A stretch of 64,000 nt of DNA from JASHVB01 sp963762885 (GTDB lineage Bacteria > Pseudomonadota > Alphaproteobacteria > Acetobacterales > Acetobacteraceae), in contig CAVXNH010000054.1 of NCBI GenBank assembly GCA_963762885.1, positions 124,001-188,000 on the forward strand, read 5' to 3'. Shown here piece by piece: positions 1 to 8,804 of this stretch; position 1 is the first letter of the stretch; every line of letters starts with the position of its first letter. Made by a program: the position numbers and the translations under genes. The notes under the pieces were generated by a model. The model saw only the letters and a list, made by a program, of their open reading frames with translations. It ran no database searches and was not told the DNA's origin.

Positions 1-1052
1 ACGTGTTCCAGACGATCGAGCCGGTGATCGCGGGCGTGTTCGATGAATTCGCCGAGGGCCGCGCAGTTACGCCGGCGCCGTGGCCGATGATCCCCTATGA
101 CGTGGCGATGATGGACTACGGCAGCGACAAGCCGGACCTGCGCAACCCGCTGCGGATCGCCGACGTCACCGAACAATTCGCCGGTTCCGGCTTCGGCCTG
201 TTCGCGCGCATCGCCGCGTCGGGCGGGATCGTTCGCGCCATTCCGGCCCCGGGCGGGGCGGCCCAGCCGCGCAGTTTCTTCGACAAGCTGAACGAGTGGG
301 CGAAGGCCGAGGGCGCCGGCGGCCTGGGTTACATCGTGTTCGATGCCGACGGCCCGAAGGGCCCCATCGCCCGCAACCTGGAACCGGATCGCGCCGAAGC
401 GATCCGCACCGGCTGCGGCCTGGGCGTCGGCGACGCGGTGTTCTTCGCCGCCGGCAAGCGCGACGTCACGCCGAAATTCGCCGGCCTGGTGCGCACCCGG
501 CTCGGCGAGGAGCTTGGCGTGGTCGAGAAGGGTGCGTTCCGCTTCTGCTGGATCACCGACTTCCCGATGTTCGAACTGAACGAGGAAACCGGACAGGTCG
601 ATTTCAGCCACAACCCGTTCAGCATGCCGCAGGGCGGGCTGGACGCGTTGAACCGGCAGGACCCGCTGACCATCAAGGCATTCCAGTACGACATCGTCTG
701 CAACGGCGCGGAACTGTGTTCCGGAGCGATCCGCAACCACCGCCCCGATATCATGATCCGCGCCTTCGAAATCGCCGGCCACCCGCCGGAGGAGGTGGAG
801 AAGCGCTTTGGCGGCATGCTGAACGCGTTCCGCTATGGCGCTCCGCCGCACGGTGGCGCTGCGCCGGGCATCGACCGCATCGTCATGCTGCTGGCGGACG
901 AGCCGAACATCCGCGAGGTCATCCTGTTCCCGCTGAACCAGCAGGGCGAGGACCTGATGATGGGCGCCCCGGCCGAAGTGCCGCCGGCCCGGCTGAAGGA
1001 ATTGTCGCTGCGGCTGGACCTGCCGCCCAAGGCGCGGAGCAGCGACGCGTGA
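1..1052 (+). CDS. aspS: Aspartyl-tRNA synthetase, C-terminal part (5' end outside window)
   Basis: This is the last 349 codons of a class II aspartyl-tRNA (or Asp/Asn) synthetase, which charges tRNA with aspartate in the cytosol. The reading frame is open from the window edge (codons begin at base 3), so the gene is cut by the window rather than truncated. Visible are the end of the catalytic core around the inserted GAD-type domain, the segment FCWITDFPMFE, and class II motif 3 in GAPPHGGAAPGIDRI, whose arginine contacts ATP. Bacterial AspRS is about 590 residues, so some 240 are missing upstream. The frame has no lesion and ends at a TGA. Downstream composition drops sharply, marking the edge of an accessory stretch. 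Confidence 0.95.
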   Translation, partial: VFQTIEPVIAGVFDEFAEGRAVTPAPWPMIPYDVAMMDYGSDKPDLRNPLRIADVTEQFAGSGFGLFARIAASGGIVRAIPAPGGAAQPRSFFDKLNEWAKAEGAGGLGYIVFDADGPKGPIARNLEPDRAEAIRTGCGLGVGDAVFFAAGKRDVTPKFAGLVRTRLGEELGVVEKGAFRFCWITDFPMFELNEETGQVDFSHNPFSMPQGGLDALNRQDPLTIKAFQYDIVCNGAELCSGAIRNHRPDIMIRAFEIAGHPPEEVEKRFGGMLNAFRYGAPPHGGAAPGIDRIVMLLADEPNIREVILFPLNQQGEDLMMGAPAEVPPARLKELSLRLDLPPKARSSDA

Positions 1053-1151
1053 CGATGGTGAGTAGGGAGTGGTGCGAGCGGGCCTTCGACTCAGTATCTG
1101 GGGCTCCGTTTGAGATGAACGGGCAGAAGAGGCGCGACGCAACAACGCGAC

Positions 1152-1574
1152 GTGAGAGCGACAAACTGTAGCCCGATATTGGCCAGAACCTACAACGTCA
1201 GTGCGACGACTGATCCGAGGCGACGCAATCAGTCGAATGCGGACGAAATAACGGAAGCAAGCACTTTACTTCTCTTGGAGAAGTCCGTTCCTGCAAAGAC
1301 TGTCATTCCCAAGCCTCAAGCAAAAGGCGACTTCATCGTCAAAAGATGGGGAAGGCGGCGCGACAAGCGTGCACTGACCTATGCTATTCAAAATCACAGA
1401 ATACCTGGCAGATCCTTTGATAAAGGTATTACGGTGCCGGAGTGGGAGCAGGGATTTTACGAAGGCACCGCCGGGTTTACCGGTTCAACTTGGGACCTCA
1501 TCGCAACCGACAGAACTGACACTCTCCTAACCATGCTGATTATACCTTCGTCGATCCGATCGACGGCGCGCTGA
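1152..1574 (+). CDS. Hypothetical protein, possibly decayed
   Basis: An open frame of 140 codons in a lower-GC stretch between aspS and the OmpA-like gene. I do not recognise it with certainty. Residues about 48-95 look protein-like (basic and aromatic, with segments such as GDFIVKRWGRRRDKRALTY and KGITVPEWEQGF), while both ends look random. No convincing ribosome binding site precedes the start. It may be the surviving middle of a small gene whose ends have decayed. No function is proposed. Confidence 0.3.
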   Translation: MRATNCSPILARTYNVSATTDPRRRNQSNADEITEASTLLLLEKSVPAKTVIPKPQAKGDFIVKRWGRRRDKRALTYAIQNHRIPGRSFDKGITVPEWEQGFYEGTAGFTGSTWDLIATDRTDTLLTMLIIPSSIRSTAR

Positions 1575-1629
1575 ATGTCTCGTTTGCGCGGTTGGCGGCA
1601 ATGATTATATGCTGATCCACGGAAACTGA
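1520..1629 (+). pseudogene. Coding remnant, C-terminal fragment of an unknown protein
   Basis: A short stretch in another frame from the preceding entry reads like the end of a real protein (ADYTFVDPIDGALNVSFA, then GGNDYMLIHGN and a stop) if one base is restored near 1594. An in-frame TGA lies at 1517-1519, just upstream. It supports the view that 1.05-1.7 kb is decayed coding DNA. The parent family is not recognised. Confidence 0.25.
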
Positions 1630-1702
1630 ACCGGGCTGGTCAGGGAGCAAGAGGGTTACGGGCGCCCTCCTGCCGCGACACTCGATCCAGAAGGACATTG
1701 CT

Positions 1703-2248
1703 ATGCGTATGTCCCTTGCGTTCGTGCTTTTGTTGTTCGGGGCAACCCACGCTCAAGCACAAATGGTTTACTCGGTGTTTTTCGATTGGGACCGGGCAAC
1801 CGTGACCGATCAAGGATATCAGGTCATTCAACAAGCCGCTGCTGCCGCCCACGGCGGTCCCTATCGCGTGGTTGTAGACGGCTTTACTGATACTTCGGGT
1901 TTGACCGGATACAATCAAACTCTGTCCATGCTGCGCGCACAGGCTGTAGCGGCGGCACTCGAACGGGATGGCGTGCCGTCAGCAATCATCAGCATCCGTG
2001 GATTTGGCGAAAACTATCTCCGGATACCCACAGCGGATCAGGTGCGCGAGCCGCAGAATCGAAGGGTCGCAATCATTCTTCAAGCAACGATGGCTATGGC
2101 GCCGCCGCCGCCGCCGGTGCCTTATGCTGTCGCGGTGCCCTGGGGTTGGTATGGCGGTCCACGCCTGGGTTGGTATGGAGGTACATGGGGCGGATATGGA
2201 CGTGGATATTGGGGCGGATATGGGCGTGGATATGGCCGCTATCGATGA
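1703..2248 (+). CDS. OmpA-like domain protein with Gly/Tyr/Trp-rich tail
   Basis: A secreted or outer-membrane-associated protein of 181 residues. Residues 1-19 form a signal peptide ending at AQA. Residues 22-130 form an OmpA C-terminal-like domain, the fold that binds peptidoglycan: the motif DGFTDTSGLTGYNQTLS followed by RAQAV matches the family's TD/N/LS/RA pattern, and the Arg of QNRRV lies near its end. After a proline run (PPPPPP), the last 45 residues are an imperfect repeat of Gly, Tyr, Trp and Arg (units like GGYGRGYWG), which is unusual for this family. GAAGGA lies 8 bases before the ATG. The gene stands alone in lower-GC DNA, suggesting transfer. The domain call is firm; the role of the tail is unknown. 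Confidence 0.8.
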   Translation: MRMSLAFVLLLFGATHAQAQMVYSVFFDWDRATVTDQGYQVIQQAAAAAHGGPYRVVVDGFTDTSGLTGYNQTLSMLRAQAVAAALERDGVPSAIISIRGFGENYLRIPTADQVREPQNRRVAIILQATMAMAPPPPPVPYAVAVPWGWYGGPRLGWYGGTWGGYGRGYWGGYGRGYGRYR

Positions 2249-2342
2249 AAGAGTTAAATGACCGCTGGGCGTCGTCAGCATGCAGTCGCAATTCCGCACG
2301 GAACAGCCGGTTTCATCCTCGTCCCGAAGGTGGCGTGCCGTC

Positions 2343-2736
2343 TCAGACGGCAGCAGCTTTGAGCACAGTGCTAATAGCTTTGGTCAGATCAGCCGAGCGA
2401 AACGGCTTTTGAAGTACAGACTGCATCGGGCCTTATCGCCCTCACCGACGCAGCATTCCCACTGACGAAGAAGTGCGGCACCGATCCGCAGCGGAGTATC
2501 TCATCGACAGCAGATACGCCCGTCCCCTGACGCAACGAATAATCAACGATCATCAGGTCCGGTCGATGTTGTAGGGCGGCATCTATGGCGTCCGTTTGTG
2601 TGCTGGCCGTCGCACATACATTGTGCCCGATCCTGACGAGCATTTCTCCGAGCGTAGCGGCGAGCGCGGCGTCGTCCTCAACGACGAGGATACGCAGCGA
2701 CTCTTGTGAACCGGGATTTGCGCCTGAGCGCATCAT
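2343..2736 (-). pseudogene. CheY-like receiver-domain response regulator, frameshifted
   Basis: A single-domain receiver (REC) protein that would be phosphorylated by a histidine kinase. Key residues are present: the acidic pair in VVEDDAAL, the phospho-acceptor Asp in LMIVDYSLRQG, and the switch Ser in FVSGN. The frame breaks at base 2418, where an extra base follows GTAC on the + strand. Before the break it would stop at 2389. Removing that base restores the conserved Lys (VLQKPFRSADL) and a normal end at 2343, about 130 residues in all. No kinase partner is nearby. Either a real disabling mutation or a sequence error. Confidence 0.75.
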
Positions 2737-2935
2737 GCCTCACAATCAGTCCAGCATCGAATTGCGATGACTTTTTATATGTTACCAATACCAGGGCGCA
2801 ACGGTGTGGTAAGTAGTCGTTACAAGCCTGTTAATTCGCTGAGACGGCAGTTTCCGGATGTAAAGGAAGCCCGCGTTGCCGGTCTACCGGAAAGGAGAAC
2901 ACAGTTCGGTTCCTTATCCCTACTTCACCTCTCAC

Positions 2936-3406
2936 TCACCAAACCATCCGCACCGGCCGGATCAGCGCCTCCGCAGGAATCCGTCATATCTCGTGCAGCC
3001 GCCGGGCTTGCTCCATTGTCAGACCGCGCCGCCGCGCCAGGATCTCCGAGGCCCGTGACCGCGACCCGAGCAATCGCGCCAGGTCCGCCTGCGTGTATCC
3101 CGCCTGTTCCATGCGCGCACGAATCGCGGCAATCGGATCGGGCGGGTCGATCGGCCAGTGCCGCGCCTCGAATTCGGCGATCAGGGCGGCGAGCCCGTCG
3201 AACCGCAGCACGCGCTTGTACGTGTAGGAGGCATGCACGATCAGCCGATACCGGTTGCCGCCGATGTCGGAAATCAGGCTGTTGTCGCCGACAAAGTCAA
3301 CGGTCGCACCAAACAGTGCCTTCACGTCAGCCGGCCCTGACCATTGCGACCGGTTGACCACCATGTGCCACGCGCGCAGGGACAACTCCGCCCTTGGGTG
3401 GGCCAC
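2936..3406 (-). pseudogene. HigB toxin - HigA antitoxin remnant fused in frame
   Basis: One frame carries parts of both members of a HigBA-type toxin-antitoxin module. The first 67 or so residues match the HigB RNA-interferase core (LSLRAWH, GPADVKALFG, DIGGNRYRLIVHASY). They run directly into the C-terminal half of a HigA antitoxin (EFEARHWPIDPPDPI, then a helix-turn-helix with QADLARLLGSRSRASEIL). The end of HigB and the start of HigA are therefore missing, as an internal deletion would leave. A TGA at 2984-2986 cuts the HigA end, and the same frame continues with RIPAEALIRPVRMVW to a second stop at 2936. The start is unclear: the first possible codon is a GTG and the HigB N-terminus is not seen. 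Probably inactive. Confidence 0.7.
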
Positions 3407-3566
3407 ACGACGGAAGGAGCTGTTGTTGGGGCGCGATCTCTGCTCCCAAAGCGGAACGCACCCGCGCCACCGGGCACACCTCCTTTGCTCCCGATAGCGT
3501 GATCGCTGGCGGGACGGTGCTGGCCTACCTATGCTGCGGGCCGACGCCCCTTATCGGAGACACCTC

Positions 3567-4391
3567 ATGCGCCTTCCTGCCGCCCTGGCAGTTTTCGTCC
3601 TGCTGTTCGCCTGGGATGCCTCCACCCCGCACGTCCAGGCCGCCGGGCTGCCGGCGCCGCCGCAGCCACCTGTGCCGCTGGCCGCCCATCACGCGCTGTA
3701 CACGCTGACGCTCGACAGCGGGCGGGAGGGCGACATCGTCGCCGCCACCGGCACCATGGGATACGAGGTGATCGACGCCTGCGACGGCTGGGCGGTGCGC
3801 CAGCGCCTGGACATGACGGTGACCAACAACGACGGCCAGGACATCCATATGGTGTCCGACTACGCCACGTGGGAATCCAAGGACGGGCTGAAACTGCGCT
3901 TCCACATGAAGCAGACGACGGATTCCGCGGTCACCTCGCAGACCGACGGCGACGCCAGCTTGCAGCGCGCCGGCGGCCCGGGCGAGGTGCACTACACCAT
4001 GCCGAAGGACTCCACCGCCACGCTGCCCGCGGGCACATTGTTCCCCATGGCGCACACCGAAGCGATCATCACGGCCGCGCGCGGGGGCAAGAAGTTCCTC
4101 GCACTGCCGCTGTTCGACGGCACCGACGAGAACGGGGCGGAGGACAGCTCGATCGCGATTCTGGATTGGAAGCAGCCGTTTGCGACCAAGTGGGCGCTGC
4201 TGTCCGACCTCCCCTCCACGCGGGTGCGGCTGGCCTTCTTTGACCGCAAGCCGGATACGGTGACGCCGAACTACCAGGTTGGCATGCGGTACTGGGAGAA
4301 CGGGGTCGCCGACGACATGCAGATGGATTTCGGCGACTTCGTGATGAACGCCAAGATGACCGAGTTCGCCCCGCAGCCGCACAAGTGCTGA
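3567..4391 (+). CDS. EipB/DUF1849-family cell envelope protein
   Basis: A periplasmic protein of about 274 residues. The ATG at 3567 was chosen because CGGAGA lies just upstream and it starts a clean signal peptide (MRLPAALAVFVLLFAW); an earlier in-frame ATG at 3531 has neither. The body fits the DUF1849/EipB family: LAAHHALYTLTL near the start, a strand-rich core, ATWESKDGLKLRF, and a conserved C-terminal Cys. EipB of Brucella is a spiral beta protein needed for envelope integrity (family knowledge). The gene stands alone, followed by a decayed copy of the dispersed repeat. The family call is fairly firm; the exact role here is inferred. Confidence 0.75.
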   Translation: MRLPAALAVFVLLFAWDASTPHVQAAGLPAPPQPPVPLAAHHALYTLTLDSGREGDIVAATGTMGYEVIDACDGWAVRQRLDMTVTNNDGQDIHMVSDYATWESKDGLKLRFHMKQTTDSAVTSQTDGDASLQRAGGPGEVHYTMPKDSTATLPAGTLFPMAHTEAIITAARGGKKFLALPLFDGTDENGAEDSSIAILDWKQPFATKWALLSDLPSTRVRLAFFDRKPDTVTPNYQVGMRYWENGVADDMQMDFGDFVMNAKMTEFAPQPHKC

Positions 4392-4395
4392 CCCC

Positions 4396-4452
4396 CTAAA
4401 CCTCTCCCGCGCTTACGCGCGGGGGAGGTCGCCGCGCAGCGGCGGGTGAGGG
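4396..4452 (+). repeat. Degenerate partial copy of dispersed palindromic repeat A
   Basis: A short hairpin-forming copy of the AACCTCTCCCGCG...GGGAGGT end of repeat A, immediately after the EipB-like gene's stop and before the end of the convergent dinB. It could act as a transcription barrier for both genes. Confidence 0.6.
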
Positions 4453-4485
4453 TGCCGCCCGCCGCACGCACCCCTCCTCCGTTCC

Positions 4486-5792
4486 TCAGTCCCGCTTCCC
4501 TCCCCCAAAACCGCGCCCCCGCCCGATTGCCTTCGCGCCGTAGCGTTCGCGCAGCGCGTCGATCGCCCGTTGCGTCGCCGCCAGCCTCGGGGTCTCGACA
4601 TCGGCGAGGTCGCCACGATCGGCCTCGCTGCGCGCGACCAGCGGGCCGGCGCCGATGCCGATCAGGCGGAACGCCGTGCCGGTGGCCTCGCGCAGCAGCA
4701 GATCGTGCGCGGCAGAGAACAGGCGGTCCGGCAGCACGGTTGGACTGGGCAGCCGCGCTGCGCGGGTCCGGATGCTGAACTGCGCGGTCTTGAGTTTCAG
4801 CACCACCCCGGCGGCGGCGAGTTCGTGTTCCCGAAGCCGCCGCCCAGCTTTTCCGCCAGCCGCCACAGATGGCGTTCCAACGCAGGGATATCGCGGAGGT
4901 CGGTGTCGAACGTCGTTTCGGCACTGATCGACTTGGTTTCGCGGCCTGGGTCGACCAAACGGGCGTCTTCCCCACGGGCGCGGCGGACCAGCGCCGGCCC
5001 GTCCTCGCCCAGGCGGCGCAGGGCCTCGCGGTCGGCCAGCACCTGCAACTGGCCGAGCCGGGTGATCCCCAGCGCTTCCAGCTTGCGCGCCAGCACGGGG
5101 CCGATGCCCGGCAGCAGCCGCACCGGTTCGGGGGCGAGCAATGCGGCCGCCTCCGCCGCGCCGATCACCGCGAACCCGCGCGGCTTGTCGCGCCCGGCGG
5201 CGATCTTGGCGAGCAAGCGGTTCGCGGCCAGGCCGATCGAGACGGTGATGCCGATCTCGCGTTCCACGGTGCGGGCGAAGCGGGCGAGCACCACGGCGGG
5301 TGGCGCGCCGTGCAGCGCTTCCGTGCCGGCCAGGTCCAGGACGGCCTCGTCGATCGACAGCGGCTGTAGCAGTGGGGTCAGCGCACCCATCAGTGCGCGG
5401 ACCTGGCGCGACACGGCGACGTACTTGGCGAAGTCGGGACGGATCACCACCGCGTCGGGGCAGGCCTTCAGCGCCTTGAACATCGGCATGGCGCTGCGCA
5501 CGCCATACAGTCGGGCGACGTAGCAGGCGGCGGTGACCACCCCGCGCGTGCCGCCGCCGACGATCACGGGTTTCGCAGCCAGTTCCGGGCGGTCGCGCTT
5601 TTCGACGCTGGCGTAGAACGCGTCGCAGTCGATGTGCGCGAGGGTCAGGGAGAAGAGTTCGGGGTGGGCGATGAGGCGTGTGCCGCCGCAGGTGGGGCAA
5701 TTTGTTGCTGTTTCGAAGACCGCCGCACAGTCGCGGCAGAGGGCCCCGTTAACCTCTCCCGCGGGAGCGGGAGAGGTCGAGATGCGAAGCAT
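4486..5792 (-). CDS. dinB: DNA polymerase IV-type Y-family polymerase (frameshifted; N-terminus from repeat A)
   Basis: A translesion DNA polymerase of the DinB family. An N-terminal zinc ribbon (CRDCAAVF, CPTCGG) precedes the catalytic domain, as in several alphaproteobacterial DinBs. The first metal-binding motif (AHIDCDAFYASVE), the second (LQPLSIDEAVLDL) and a helix-hairpin-helix (LLPGIGPVLARKLEALGI) are present. A one-base deletion near 4838-4842 breaks the frame in the little-finger domain; with it restored, the protein runs through REHELAAAGVVLKLKT to GFGGGKRD and a stop at 4486. No start codon lies between repeat A2 and the zinc ribbon, so the likely ATG (5792) is inside the repeat, which supplies the first 14 or so residues. 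Family certain; integrity doubtful. Confidence 0.88.
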
Positions 5793-5916
5793 CGAGGGTG
5801 AGGGTGATCGGGTCGGCACGCGTCACCTTCTTGCCTGTTTAAATAGCGTGCGGCCGCAATACCCTCACCCTCGCCGCTTACGCGTCTCGACCTCTCCCGC
5901 CAAGCGGGAGAGGTTT
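5751..5916 (+). repeat. Dispersed palindromic repeat A, copy A2 (full)
   Basis: A full inverted-repeat copy: CCTCTCCCGCGGGAGCGGG at one end, an arm GAGGGTGAGGGTGATCGGGTC, a short variable centre, a complementary arm, and CTCTCCCGCCAAGCGGGAGAGG at the other end. It lies between two genes reading in the same direction and contributes the dinB start and the ROK kinase stop. Confidence 0.85.
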
Positions 5917-6819
5917 CTTATCGGCCGGCCACAGCCACGCCGCACCACGCACTCCGGACGAATCGCCGTGCCGGTTCTTCAGGATCGGCGTGGCGATCAC
6001 GTCGCTGAACACGTGGCGCGGCAGCAGCCTCGGCAGCTCGGTGTAGAGGTGCTGCATGTTCGACAGGCCGCCGCCCAGCACGATGGCGTCGGGATCGAGC
6101 AGGTTGATGACCTGTGCGAGGCCGCGGGCGAGGCGGTCGGTGTGGCGGGCCAGGGCGTCGCGGGCGCGCTGGTCGCCAGCAGCAGCGCGGGCCGGCAGCG
6201 CGCTGGCGTCGTGCGCATCGGGGCCGTCGCAGTCGCGCGCCAGGGCCGGGCCGGCGACGAAGGTCTCCAGGCAGCCACGCAGGCCGCACCAGCATTGCGG
6301 TCCGGGGTATTCGGCGGGGAGTGGCCAAGGCAGCGGGTTGTGGCCCCATTCGCCGGCCACGGCGTGCGGGCCGCGATGCACTCGCCCGTCCACCGCGATG
6401 CCGCCGCCGACGCCGGTGCCCAGGATGACCCCGAACACCAGGCGGTGGCCGACGCCGGCGCCGTCCGCCGCCTCGGACAGGGTGAAGCAGTTGGCGTCGT
6501 TCTCCACCCGCACCTCGCGGCCGATCAGGCGGCTGAGGTCCTGGTCGAACGGATGGCCGTTCAGCGTCGTGGAGTTGGCGTTCTTCACCCGGCCGGTGGC
6601 GGGGCTGATCACCCCGGGAATGCCGATGCCGACGGTGGCGGTGACTCCGAGCTGCGCCTCGGTGTCGCGCACCAGTTGGGCGATCGCCTGGAGGGTGGCG
6701 GGATAGCCGCCGGGCGGCGTGGGGATGCGATGGCGCAAAGCCTCGCGCCCGTCCGGGGCGAGGACGATGATCTCGATCTTGGTGCCGCCGAGGTCGATGC
6801 CGATGCGGTGCTGGGTCAT
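5878..6819 (-). CDS. ROK-family sugar kinase (fructokinase / GlcNAc kinase type)
   Basis: A 313-residue ATP-dependent sugar kinase acting in the cytosol. The N-terminal phosphate loop IGIDLGGTKIEI, the sugar-binding segment VENDANCF, and the ROK zinc motif in CWCGLRGCLETF (residues about 165-180) are all present, as is the adenosine-motif LGGGLSNM. The closest families phosphorylate fructose, mannose or N-acetylglucosamine; the sequence does not decide which. The ATG at 6819 is preferred over an upstream GTG. The last dozen residues (KKPLPLGGRGRDA) and the stop codon are encoded by repeat A2, so the original C-terminus has been replaced. It lies just upstream of dinB in the same direction, separated only by the repeat. 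Confidence 0.88.
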   Translation of the reverse strand: MTQHRIGIDLGGTKIEIIVLAPDGREALRHRIPTPPGGYPATLQAIAQLVRDTEAQLGVTATVGIGIPGVISPATGRVKNANSTTLNGHPFDQDLSRLIGREVRVENDANCFTLSEAADGAGVGHRLVFGVILGTGVGGGIAVDGRVHRGPHAVAGEWGHNPLPWPLPAEYPGPQCWCGLRGCLETFVAGPALARDCDGPDAHDASALPARAAAGDQRARDALARHTDRLARGLAQVINLLDPDAIVLGGGLSNMQHLYTELPRLLPRHVFSDVIATPILKNRHGDSSGVRGAAWLWPADKKPLPLGGRGRDA

Positions 6820-6922
6820 GGCCACGCCAGCTTAGGGCGCTGGCAGCGGCATCTCCAGGCGGGAATGCCGACAATGCAGTCGAAGTTCAGGAACACGATC
6901 GATGCGCCGGTGGCATCGGTGA

Positions 6923-8320
6923 TCAGGTCCGGGGTATTTCGTTCTGGAAGATGCTCATCACCTCGGCGATCATGGCGTCGTAGCCCCCGCGATTTACGAA
7001 CCGGTCCTCATCGTAGCAGCCCAGCGGATGCTCCAGCACATTCGCCAGGCAACGATTGCAATAGCTGCACGGCGGATTGCGGGGGCCGTCCCAGGCTTCG
7101 AGGTCACGCGGCAATTCCGGGTTGGCCAGCAACGGGCGCGCCATGGATACCGCGTCGCAGGCGCCGTCGCGCAAGGCGGCGGCAATGCGGTGCGCCCGCT
7201 GAAACCCGCCGGTGCAGAGGACCGGAATCGAGACCGCCTGCTTGACCGCCTTGGCATCGGGGAGGTTCAGGCCCTCGATCCTGTCGATATCGCCCGATCC
7301 GTCCGGCCGCAGAAAATCCTGGGTGCGCGACCACAGGAAGCCGATCACGGGTCGCAGGATACGGAAGCGGAACAGCAGGTAATCGCGAAAACAATGAATA
7401 CCGCTGGCCAGCATGCTCTGATACGTCCTTGCGAGGACATCGAGCGGCAGGGGACCCGCGGGATTGCGCGGGTGGGGAAACATGCTGCCGGTGGAGACGT
7501 GGATGGCGTCGACGCCGGCTGCTTCGAGCCACTTCGCCACCTGCACGCCTTCCTCGAGCGTATTGCCGCGCGATTCCCAGAAGGTGACCGCGTTGTGGTG
7601 GTCGACCGGACCGTGTTTGGCCATCAGGAAGAAGTCGGGACCGACTTCCTTGCGGATCTCTTGAATGACTTCGATAAAGAACCGCGCTCAATTCTCCAGC
7701 GATCCGCCGTACTCGTCCTTGCGCGTGTTGATCGCGGAGCTGAGGAATTGGGTGAACAGGTAGCCGTTGCTTGAGTGCAGTTCGATGCCATCGAGGCCAG
7801 CTTCCCGCACGCGGCGGGCTGCCGTCGCAAAGTTCCGCACCATGGCGCGGATTTCCTCGGTCGACATGGCGGTTGCGCGCAGTCCATCGAATTGGTCGGG
7901 GGCGGCGGTCACACCGAGCGGATGTCGTTTGAGGTTTTCAATCCCGGCGATGTCCTGCTGGCGGCCGGAATACGACAACTGGAGGATGAACTTGCAGTTG
8001 TGACGATGCACGCGCTCGCCAACCCCGCGCCAGAAAGCGATCCGGTCATCGTGGTCGATCGTGGCGTAGTTCGGCAGCACCCGGCCGCGAATATCGATCG
8101 GCACATGCGACGAGATGATGGCACCCACACCGCCGCGCGCAAAACGTTCCTCGAAGTTGACGCGTGCCAGCGTGCCGGTCCCATTGTAGTTGTCGATCCG
8201 CCCGGAGATGCTTGAACGGAACAGCCGGTTCTTCACTGTCAGATTGCGGAACTGCAGCGGGTTGAAGATGAGCTTGCGATCGTCCGGATTGATCGGCTGC
8301 GGTAGATCGTCTGTCGGCAC
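6923..8320 (-). pseudogene. Old Yellow Enzyme-family NADH:flavin oxidoreductase with in-frame stop
   Basis: An FMN-dependent ene-reductase of the OYE / 2,4-dienoyl-CoA reductase-like family. The barrel begins with FNPLQFRNLTVKNRLFRSS and includes FILQLSYSGRQ, GLDGIELHSSNGYLFTQFL, IPVLCTGGF and a C-terminal CSYCNRCL segment. One TGA at 7686-7688 interrupts it right after GGSLEN. The frame is unchanged on both sides (LEN-stop-ARFFIEVIQEI), and a CGA-to-TGA transition would explain it, since the family has Arg there. The GTG at 8320 was chosen as start for its upstream CAGGGGAGC; an ATG at 8399 in frame is the alternative. It is convergent with dinB-side genes and divergent from tusA. Probably a pseudogene or a base-call error. 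Confidence 0.8.
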
Positions 8321-8551
8321 CGGCTTGCTCCCCTGCGACTTGGTGTATGAGGCTGACACAAACTGCAAGGCACGAGAGGACCGCAGCATAGGCACACCGG
8401 GCAACAGTTTGCCAATTCTCCGATCGTGACAACACCAACACGATAGCGCGCCGCGCCCGCGCAATCGGGTAGCGGAACCAAGGCCGCACCCCTGGCCTGC
8501 TGGCTTCACCCGATTGCCTTGCCCCCGCCCCCGCCGCACTATCCGCACGCC

Positions 8552-8803
8552 ATGAGCGAGACTCTGCTGGACGTGAAGGGCATGAACTGCCCGCTGCCGG
8601 TGCTGCGGGCCAACCGCGCGCTGCGTTCCCTCGTGCCCGGCGCGCGTCTGCGCGTGCTGGCCACCGACCGCGCCGCCGTCGCCGACTTCCAGGCCTTCTG
8701 CCGGGAAACCGGCCACGACTTGCTCGCCTGGAGCGAAGAAGCGGGCGTGTTCAGCTTTGTCATCCGCCGTCGGCCGGATACCGCCGAAACGAAGGAGGCG
8801 TGA
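8552..8803 (+). CDS. tusA: TusA/SirA-like sulfur carrier protein
   Basis: An 83-residue sulfurtransferase-like protein. It has the family's CPxP signature in VKGMNCPLPVLRA, with the sulfur-carrying Cys at about residue 13, and a compact beta-alpha-beta body ending with VFSFVIRRR. TusA relays sulfur for 2-thiouridine in tRNA or for other sulfur transfers. The ATG at 8552 is the family start; an upstream frame extension is only a proline run. The gene is followed one base later by the GTG of the deacetylase-like gene, so the two are likely co-transcribed. Symbol by family resemblance; paralogues with other sulfur roles exist. Confidence 0.85.
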   Translation: MSETLLDVKGMNCPLPVLRANRALRSLVPGARLRVLATDRAAVADFQAFCRETGHDLLAWSEEAGVFSFVIRRRPDTAETKEA

Positions 8804-8804
8804 C

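Noticed and set aside
7686..7688. Selenocysteine or programmed read-through at TGA
   Set aside because: The position is an ordinary Arg in the family, far from the active site, and no obvious SECIS-like stem lies just downstream.
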